A stretch of DNA of 64,000 nucleotides from Heterobilharzia americana (Eukaryota; Platyhelminthes; Trematoda; Strigeidida; Schistosomatidae), in assembly GCA_944470555.2 (NCBI GenBank), contig OX104134.1, positions 53,249,890 through 53,313,889 on the forward strand, written 5' to 3'. This document shows, piece by piece, positions 56,130 to 64,000 of the stretch. Under the pieces are notes generated by a model. The model worked only from the letters and a program-made list of their open reading frames with translations. It searched no databases and had not been told where the DNA came from. Numbering within the stretch: position 1 is the first letter of the stretch; the number at the start of each line of letters is the position of its first letter. The translations under genes were made by a program, and so were the position numbers.

Positions 56130-57965
56130 ATCATTATTATTTTCCCTTGGGTTCTTAATGGAACATATGGCTTCAGTAGCACGCCTCCATTCCACTCCGT
56201 TCTCTGTAGTCTTTGCAACCTGGCTCTACCACTGCCCACAGACTTTTGTTTCCTCCTCACATGATCTCCTCCATTTTACCCTCAGCTGGGACGCCCAACT
56301 CATCGTTTTCCCTTTGCATTCCACTCGACGGCCTGACCTGGCGCGTGATGTCCCCAATTGGTCCACTGTTTCCTTAGTTTCTCTTCTTTCGTAATTAAAT
56401 TTCTGCCCTCATCTTTTATTAGTTTCATCTGTGTTGATCTCTTCCCAGATAGTAACCTGGTTATTTGACACAACGTCGTCAGGTCTCTGTCTCTCCAACC
56501 TGCAGCCTGTTCTGCTTCACTTGCCAGTGTGTCATGGAAGTGTATTTTGTCTTTGCGTGCACTCTTCTTCACTTCTTTGTCCAGTGTTTTATACGTTGTA
56601 CTCAGTTTTTCTTTTCGTTGTGCATCCTTGCACTGGTTTATCTTCTGCTTCACCATCCTCCTCTTCTCTATCAGCTTCCATGTGTCCGTCGAGATCCATT
56701 CCTTGTCCTGTCTTGTTTCTTCTTCCTTCCTAATAGGGTTATGCAGGTTTCTTTCCACATCCCTTTTAAAGAGTGCTCTTCCACGCCTGAACCTTCAGAG
56801 ATGTTGCTCAATATTTCCCATTTCGTTCTGATGTCTGACGCGAAGATGTCCTTTCAGTTTTGTCCTTCATTTTTGTTCTAGGTGTGGAACTTGAACTATG
56901 GTCTATCACCAATTTCTTTGAAGACTTCCATTTGATTTTGAAGTTTCCTTGCACTAGATAGTGAGTGGTGTGAAGCTACATCTGCTCTCCTTCTTGATCT
57001 TGTCTCCAGTAGACTGTGTCTTCACTTTCTTTACATTGAAATGAAGTCAATCTGATTCTTAGTGTATCCTGGTATCTGGTGAAATCCATGTCACTTTGTG
57101 ATTATCCTTGTGCTTGAACATAGTGCCTCCAATCACCAAATCATTGAATGCGCAGAAATCTGCGAACAGTTCTCCATTCTCATTCATTACTTCACGGAGT
57201 GCTTCTCGATGCATGATCAGTTCTCCTCCTGTGTTGTCCGCTCCCAGTTTGCCATTTATGTCACCCATTGGAAGTTCGATGTCGTCAACTGGGGTGGGGT
57301 CTTGTCTATTACTGATTGCAGTTGTCTGTAGAATTCCTCCTTCTTCTCCTGATCTCCATTAGTTGTAAGTGCATAGCGTAGCATTGTATAATTGTGACTT
57401 TCCTTCCTTTTGAGTTGAATCTTGCTTTCATGATCCTGATGCTGGAGGAGACTGGTTCCCAACGCATGAGAGAAAGTCTTCTGTGCTCCTGGGGAAATCA
57501 CGATAGCCCCTCCCTCAGTGTGCTCGTGGTTGTCATCTGGGTGGCAATATTGGAGTAGATTATTGACTATGCAGTTGACAGTTGAGAGAGTCCACTTCCA
57601 CTCCGTATACTTTCTCAAATTCCAAGCACTTCTATCCCATACCTTCTCATCTCTTTCGTAATCTCGGTGGCCTTGCCAGCCAGCCTCAAACATTGTGCGG
57701 AAATTCCATGTCCCCACGTTTACTTTCGCTTTCATCGAGCGAAGAAACATCGGCCAATTGGCTTCCCGAAGGCTTTCACCAACCGGCGTTATTTGGTCTC
57801 TCCGATTCCAGTGAGGAATAAGTTTGTTTTCATTTTTTATATTTTGTTTGTGCTTTGAAGTTTCTTTAGCGGTTAGATTTGTTTTACGGGGTAGGATTGC
57901 TAGCCCTATGCCCCACCTTCCCTCGTTATCCGGACTTAGAACCGGCTAGTAACTAGTGTACTAGT
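56130..57965 (-). mobile_element. RTE copy lacking its RT domain
   Basis: On the - strand it starts with the full 5' UTR (from ~57,965), then has a decayed endonuclease (MKAKVNVGTWNFRTMFEAG, GDINGKLGADNTGG) and the linker KEWISTDTWKLIEKRRMVKQ to LITKEEKLRKQW. At 56,371 it jumps directly into the 3' region (GHHAPGQ...). The entire RT, equivalent to about 26,680-28,120 in the longer copy, is missing. The 3' end reads CCCAAGGGAAAATAATAATG. Endonuclease and ends are retained, so it is shaped like a non-autonomous derivative, though its frames are broken. Confidence 0.87.
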
Positions 57966-57986
57966 TAACCAAGCGAAGTTTTGTGA

Positions 57987-58547
57987 TGTATTAGTACTAT
58001 ACATTTCGAACAATCTGATCACACATGGACTTGTCAAACTATTTATAAAACATCAAGGTCACCACTGTAAGGAAAACGAAGTCCATGTTACAACATAAAC
58101 CAAAACAACACATAAATGACTGCATCGCAGCCCACTATGTTTATCAGTTTACATGTAAGTATGAACATACATATACCCGGAGATGTAATTGTGATACGCA
58201 GTTAAGGATGCTTGAACATGTACCTAAGTGGCTTCAAAAACAAATGACGTCAATAGTGTCGATAAGTGGTGACAAACGTCCATCTTCACCTATTACTGAA
58301 CACATGCTAGAAACTAATCATAAGGTGAACTTGAAAGCAGTTTATAAAGTACTATAAAAAGTGGTCAGGGCTGACTGCTAATAAATTCAACCTCCTTTTT
58401 ATGTTTGCAAAAATTCTGTGCCCTTCCTATTACTATGTTTCCTATTGACTTCATTGGCCCTTTTCGTAAATGTTCATATAAATAGTTCAACAAGTCTATG
58501 TGTGATCAGATTGTTCAAAATGTAAACAGCACTAATACATTACATCT
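57987..58547 (+). mobile_element. PLE GIY-YIG fragment framed by ~65 bp inverted repeats
   Basis: The frame at 58,085-58,357 encodes HYVYQFTCKYEHTYTRRCNC, then LRMLEHVPKWLQKQ and SSPITEHMLETNHKVNLKAV. This corresponds to a GIY-YIG domain (Y-Q-F-T-C, the turn, E-H, distal H) with the YIG turn mutated. The segment lies between inverted copies of GAACAATCTGATCACACAT: 57,987-58,047 on + and 58,482-58,547 on -. Confidence 0.7.
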
Positions 58548-59837
58548 GTTTCAGATAATCCTTGTCTTCTCATTATACTGATAAAATCCCATTTCTTTCT
58601 ATTTAACCCACTTAACAATTTTATAGCTTAAAATCCGTCTGATATTTTCTGTTACAAAAAGAAAACATTTTCATTATTGAAATAAAGTTGATCAACTAAC
58701 GTAAACTGAAAAAAATATAATCATATGCTCAAGTATAAATTCGAACAAATGATAAAAATTGACACTTTCAAAATAGTGTTTATTTTTTATCATTAAAAAC
58801 CGAAATCAATCTAAACCTCGCACATGAGTATCTTGTTTTCTGTGTTGAAATGAAAACATTAACTGTTTTTAAAAAAATAATAAAAACACATTAACGAATA
58901 TCACTTTTCTCAAGAAAATAACAAATTACGATAACTTACGATTTGTTTTTAGTCCAATTACCGGTACAAGAAATGAACATAAAAGTGATATTGTGCAATA
59001 AAAATTTCACCTTATTTTGTGCATAAGCAATCGGTGATGAAATCGATTAGCATAATCTTTAAAGTCTACACCACCGCATAGTTTGGTTTTAATTATGTAC
59101 CTCTCTACTGCTAATGAAATACCATTACCCTTACTAACTAAGGGAAGTAAATTTCTAGATGAGTCCATTGACTATTTTACTAACTTAGTTAAAATAAGCC
59201 TAAGACAGGCTGACAGTCGGGGAAACTTGTCGTGAATATCCAAATCTCGATTAGTACTCACTGGCTCTACTGTTTTCAGCTATTCTAAGTTATTAGTTGT
59301 TCCGTACTTTCTTTACAATGTATATGCATTACTTTCATAGGTCGGATACATGAAACATTTACAGATAGTTTGTGATCTGCATGTTTGTGATGAGTGTGGC
59401 TGGGTTGTCAAGAATATGATTCGAAGCATTTTGCATCTGTTTCATCCTGTTTTGAGACTGTATAACAAATTGATAGGATTGTAACCAAGTAAGTGAGCAG
59501 TAATTTGCTCATCGTACAACCTGATGGCTATAGACTTGATTCGTCACACAAGCAGTGGGTGCGCGCAAATCAAGATGATACATCTCTCCAGTGCTCCAAA
59601 TTCTTCAATAGTTCTAAAACTATCATCCATTAAATGATTAAAATTACTTTTTAACTATGAACTATCTAGTAAATATAATTCCTCAATAATACACATTCAT
59701 CCAGTGCATTAAAACTGAAAACATGTGCAAAGATTAAGGTAAAAACATTCTGAATCTGTGCATATGTATACCTCTCAGTGTATTGAATTATTCTCTTTTG
59801 TAATTTATCCAATTAGTGCACAGTTGACATTACTTAC
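58548..59837. other. Probable intron of the - strand gene
   Basis: AT-rich, with no exon that keeps phase with its neighbours. A donor-like CTTAC at ~58,936 on the - strand was considered and rejected. Confidence 0.45.
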
Positions 59838-59927
59838 TTCAACAAGATCAGATCTGCCTCGAAGATTATCTGGGATGTGGCTGACTTCTGCAACTCTGTA
59901 TAAATCTGTGATAATATGTTGCACTGT
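59838..59927 (-). CDS. Candidate internal exon of the - strand gene
   Basis: On the - strand, AAAATTATTCAG precedes a 90-base open segment that ends at GTAAGTAA. It reads TVQHIITDLYRVAEVSHIPD, then NLRGRSDLVE: 30 codons with phase 0 at both ends and protein-like composition. Joined to the exon at 52,724, the phase is kept. The family is unknown to me. The exon is short, so confidence rests on the clean splice sites and phase. Confidence 0.5.
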
Positions 59928-62709
59928 CTGAATAATTTTGTTTTATTTATTCACTGTCAGTAGAAAAGTAGTTTTAAAAGTAAGCAAGATGTACAACCAA
60001 GGGATCTTGACGAATTCCTATTTTCTTACTTTCGCCAACAAACATGTTCTGTATGTAGCGTTTTTATTCCTAAGTTAATCAGTCAGCTAACAAATATTTT
60101 ATGTTATGATGGTTGCTAACATATCATCGTACCATGTACTTTTGCTGACAATAGAAGGAAAAGTACAATCTGATTTTATAAACTAATTGTATATCATTCA
60201 TAGGAACAATGATCAATAGTTGACCGAATATTATAATATATATTTTATAACATTTTGAATTAATGTGTTATGGTAGTCAGTCTGCGATGTTGCATGTATG
60301 TGTAATTTTACGTGTAACTGAATCTTTAAATCTGTACACTGAAGCATTTATTTGTCTAAACATAATCGCATAGAAAGGCTGTACATTGTGTACTACCGAT
60401 GACATGAGTAGACAGAAACTCCTTGGACTTCAACTAATCGGCTGTCTGATTTGAATCATTCTGCTTACACTTTTGACGAGCTTTTCTGCTTCCTCAAGAA
60501 AATCAACAATTGTCAAGTGTTTAGATCACCTCAGTCAGACCAGCAAGCTTGCCCAAGGATAGATCGCAGTGGTTTCCAACTACTTATGTCAACCAGTGGT
60601 GTGTAGAATACACTTTCCTTTACTGTATTCACTCCATTATCGGGGTTCAGTCAACCACAATTTACGGTCGTCTCTAAAGGAAACCATGATTGAATCTCCT
60701 AAGTAAGCTACACTGAATTTTATAATTATCATCATGGACTGACACTCTCGTAGTGAATCTACAGATAACAGTTGTTGAAGCCTAAATCACTGATGCACCA
60801 TGCAGTTTACATCACTTTCTGGAACTTCTTAATGATAACTTTACAGCTTCAAATTAATGCTTTCATGGAAAGATCTGGAATGCAGACCAATTTTATGTGC
60901 GTGATTTCATGCAAGTTCTTCTCCTTATAAACGACATTCATTAGGGCAAAACTACAAGAAGTTCACTTCATTTCACGGATTTTCATCAACCGTGAACAAC
61001 ATAAAACAGTTTTCTTTCTACATCAAAATGTATTAAAAAGCGTTACTTGTTTCACTGACTTCCATAGGATAGGGGAACATTGTGAGTTGTGGGGTATTAA
61101 AGTAATATAAGTTGTTAGTTAATCTAACGATTACCAGGAAAGAATTTAAACAGGGGAGAAAACAACTTAGATGTTCATCATCCTGTCTATAGAGCATATA
61201 TATGATATCGATAACCCAAAATAGTTAAAAGTAAATAATAAACTAATGATACTGACAAAGATGGAAGTTATGCACTTTAGAATGATAAAAATTGTGGTAT
61301 TATAAGGGTTAACATGAATGTTGAAAATGCTATGACAATATAAACAGGTGTTCACACAGACAAAAAGGCCTGAGCTTAGAGAGAATAATAAGGCCACTTA
61401 ACACTTGAAGATGAAAGCAGTAGATAAAAATGGGTTTGGACGTGAATATAGTCGTGGTCTGAAAGGGTTGACAAACATAAAATGAAAAAGGAAAGAAGAG
61501 CATTGAAAAAACTATGGATAAGGTTATACATTAAGTCTTTCCTGAGCAAGGTGGGGATAAAGGCTGCACAAATTTCTTTTGAATACAGAGTATCAGATTG
61601 TTGTTGATTCATACTTGCAATTTCCAGTTGCTGCAGTGGGTCGAACTGCTTGACACAAGTGGCGGCTATCGTGTCCCAGTGGACTAGATAATGATGCATC
61701 GGCGTTTGAAGCGATGAGTACTGGGTCCGAGTTTCAGTGGGAAGAACACCACTCACTGGATTGCAAGTACATCCTGCTAACGAGCCCCCAATAGGATAAA
61801 ACATGCATCCTGAATTTCACCACTAGTTATCAAATAAACTACAAGGGTTTCAGAGTGCTCACTGAAAGTGTTTAACCCTATCCCATCAAACCTTTCCAAT
61901 GGAGTTCCAACTCAGAATTTGAAGGAACAATCTGAAGCTTTGCATCTAGAAGAAATTTGTGCAGCCTTGACTTGTGGAAAGAATGTAGAACCTCACCTAT
62001 AGATTTTTAAGACGCCTCACTTCCAGTTTTGATTTTATTTTTGTCACCCCTTTCACACCACTACTATATTCACATTTAAGCCTGATGATACTAAATTACC
62101 TGAGTTTCCTTTTGGTTTGACGGTCCTGGTGATTGTCACACGAGGAAGATATCTGCGTTCACGTAAGCACTTCTTTATTGATCTCTCTCTACTGTCGTGA
62201 TTGTCTTATGCTTAGTTCTCTAATATTATCACTTTACTTTTGTTCAATGCAAAGTCCAACTATCTGATTGTTATTCATCTTTTATTTCTAGTTTGCTGAT
62301 ATTTTACTATGCTTACATTATCTGAATTAAGTTTGCGCACTGGATTTTTCTTTTCATTCTTATTCAACTCTCTTCACATGAATAGTCCTGATAATTCTAG
62401 CTACTACTTTCTATTACTTGTTTCAACCGCTCAAAAATAATGATTTAATAATACAAAGTGGAAAGAATAATGGTGTGATTTTGACGCAAACTATTCCAAT
62501 ACAGATTTGGATCTTCGTGTTTATCTATGCAGCTTTTGAGAAAACTAATTTGTGTACTTCCTATAGCAAGCTTGACAGAAAACTTCAAAAACCCATGGAG
62601 TCCCTTCACTATCATAGGGCCATTGCTCAATTTTTGTCGTCTAAAGTTCGACCTCAATAACTTCCGCAAGTTTTGTAAAGAGTAGAAAATCAGAAGTTGA
62701 TTGACTTAC
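59928..62709. other. Probable intron with SM-alpha-like SINE
   Basis: Contains the element at 61,661-61,830. Otherwise it is AT-rich with no recognised exon. - strand frames at 61,167-61,804 are low-quality and partly overlap the SINE. Confidence 0.45.
61661..61830 (+). repeat. SM-alpha-like SINE with degenerate hammerhead
   Basis: Head GGCGTTTGAAGCGATGAGTA and TGGGTCCGAGTTTCAGTGGG, then TACATCCTGCTAACGAGCCC, CCAATAGGATAAAACATGCA and TCCTGAATTTCACCAC. The block order matches the hammerhead, but CUGANGA reads CUAACGA and the GAAA region is altered, so catalysis is not expected. Confidence 0.6.
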
Positions 62710-62787
62710 TGGTAATACGAATGGTGGTCGCTTCAGTTGACGTTTTCTTTGTTCTTGTAATAAGTTTGCTTGAACACAATAGTTAAC
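62710..62787 (-). CDS. Candidate internal exon of the - strand gene
   Basis: On the - strand, TACAAATCTACAG precedes a 78-base open segment that ends at GTAAGTCAA. It reads VNYCVQANLLQEQRKRQLKR, then PPFVLP: 26 codons, phase 0 at both ends, so it joins in phase with the exon at 59,927. Function and family are unknown. Short length makes this tentative. Confidence 0.45.
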
Positions 62788-62975
62788 CTGTAGATTTGTA
62801 GGTGAATAATAAGTATGCAATAAATAAAAATTCTACCATTCAATCTTTGAAGGTAATCTTTATAAAATGAACCATCCATTTTAGGCACAAAAAAAGAAAA
62901 AGTGCAGAGAATTTCTGCTTCTTGTCGACAAAGAAGTTACAGAACCAAGGCAGATAGTAAAACCCATCTTCGTCG

Positions 62976-63047
<72 letters not shown>

Positions 63048-64000
63048 GATATTCTGCACTAGGATGTATTCTCACCCTTCTAAATTTCCAATGTTAAACT
63101 TCACAAATATCCTGCCTATTCATTCTATTCACATTTCTGCACACCTCAAGTAATTATTATCTTTCAGACTAATACTTTTGACAGGTGCACGCTTTATTAA
63201 ACTGTTTGAAATGCGTTGCGTAAATATATTGTACAATTCAGGCAAATTATGTCTTTTTATTGTTTTGTCGAAAAGTAGTCTCAACTAATTCTCTCTCTTA
63301 AGAAATGATATTTCATTTATTCCCTAGGTAGGTGGAATGAGAGAATATTCTACCCTAATTACTGTAATTTATTGGCACCATCCAGATGGACGACTGATTT
63401 CACTACAGAATAGGAAATTTTATTTTTGGATTTAAAATATCACAAATAAGAAGGTTAATTGAGTCAGCGAACGTAATAAACTCCACTTTTCTGAACCAAT
63501 GGTTAATAACGCTTCACTTTTGATCTTTGTGTTCAGAAGGAGACAGTGATTGACTCATCATTGAAAAAGGGGCATCATCTCATCTATCCCCATTTTTCAA
63601 CTGTTTATTTTTGTTATTCTGATTTGTTGCAAGTGTTTTAAGCAGTCGAGCATGAATCTATTTGCTGATGTGTACTGGTTTCGTCGCTTTCATTTTAAGC
63701 TATCTGCTGAAGCTCTACACTCATCACTGTGCCAGTTGATAACTAAGTTTGCGATTCATCTTCAATCCTTATTCGTAACAGTAAAACTAGTTTGCCACTC
63801 CATAGCTCTCTCTCATAGGGTCTCGGATTATAGACAAAACCTAACCACTGTTGTTAGTAATGGGGGTAATCTTCATTTGATTTCGCCAACTCTTTCTTTA
63901 GAAAATTACATCGTTTAACTCTGTGCTAATATATAGATGTATACAATCAGGTTGTATTTTTGATTATTCTGAACTATAGTGACCAAGTTAGGAAACTCAC
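62788..64000. other. No gene recognised; contains a (TA)n palindrome
   Basis: Apart from the (TA)n tract at 62,978-63,040 this is anonymous AT-rich sequence, probably an upstream intron or flank of the - strand gene. The + frame at 63,652-63,918 has no recognisable domain. Confidence 0.4.
62978..63040. repeat. (TA)n tract with palindromic flanks
   Basis: About 31 TA units flanked on the left by ATCTTCGTCGAT and on the right by ATCGATGAAGAT, which are inverted copies with one mismatch. The whole could extrude as a cruciform. Confidence 0.9.

Larger units (their letters stand above)
52725..56130. other. Probable intron of the - strand gene, repeat-bearing
   Basis: Contains tRNA-like elements at 53,640-53,710, 54,201-54,270 and 55,337-55,515, and a PLE fragment at 55,750-55,990. 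No further exon is recognised. Confidence 0.5.

Noticed and set aside
58937..59008. Extra - strand exon with a GTAAGT donor
   Set aside because: The best acceptor gives 71 bases, which would break the phase between the exons at 59,838 and 52,724.

Overview
This is AT-rich, intron-rich eukaryotic DNA. It most probably comes from a schistosome (blood fluke, Platyhelminthes) or a close relative. The evidence is a BIG/ARFGEF gene split by long introns, RTE retrotransposons of the Perere-3/SR type, Penelope-like element (PLE) pieces with GIY-YIG endonuclease, and SM-alpha-like SINEs carrying decayed hammerhead-ribozyme cores. The species cannot be fixed from sequence alone.

Region 1 (about 1-20,520, + strand) is the middle-to-late part of one gene. 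Nine exons encode the region downstream of the Sec7 domain of a brefeldin A-inhibited guanine-nucleotide exchange protein for ARF GTPases (BIG1/BIG2, ARFGEF1/2). Splice phases agree from exon to exon. The Sec7 domain must lie upstream of the window, and the last part of the protein is not found downstream. Two exons need three single-base corrections to stay open, and one intron appears to use a GC donor. The introns hold SINEs, fold-back SINE pairs, a duplicated ~0.7 kb dispersed repeat, SM-alpha-like elements and an RTE 3' fragment.

Region 2 (20,521-24,340) is repeat-rich: two PLE GIY-YIG relics in opposite orientation and an RTE 3' tail.

Region 3 (24,340-43,885) is the standout: about 12.9 kb of degenerate trinucleotide DNA (ACT, GCT, AAT, ATT, ACC and similar) in three blocks. 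It is interrupted by a nearly full-length but dead RTE element (25,094-28,351) and by a 5'-truncated Ty3/Gypsy LTR element on the - strand (30,460-33,815). Nearly all triplets fit the pattern R-N-Y, which is its own reverse complement pattern and contains no stop codon. This explains the long but presumably meaningless ORFs on both strands.

Region 4 (43,886-64,000) is a retroelement graveyard: SINEs, RTE copies with internal deletions, a PLE with RT plus GIY-YIG, and a GIY-YIG fragment between inverted repeats. It also holds three candidate exons of an unidentified - strand gene (62,787 to 52,434) whose last exon encodes a C-terminal transmembrane helix. Autonomous-type elements (RTE, PLE, Gypsy) appear here only as damaged copies. 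The tRNA-like SINEs probably depended on RTE-type machinery, and the RTE 3' ends, which finish in AAT-type triplets, are a plausible seed for the giant triplet array.
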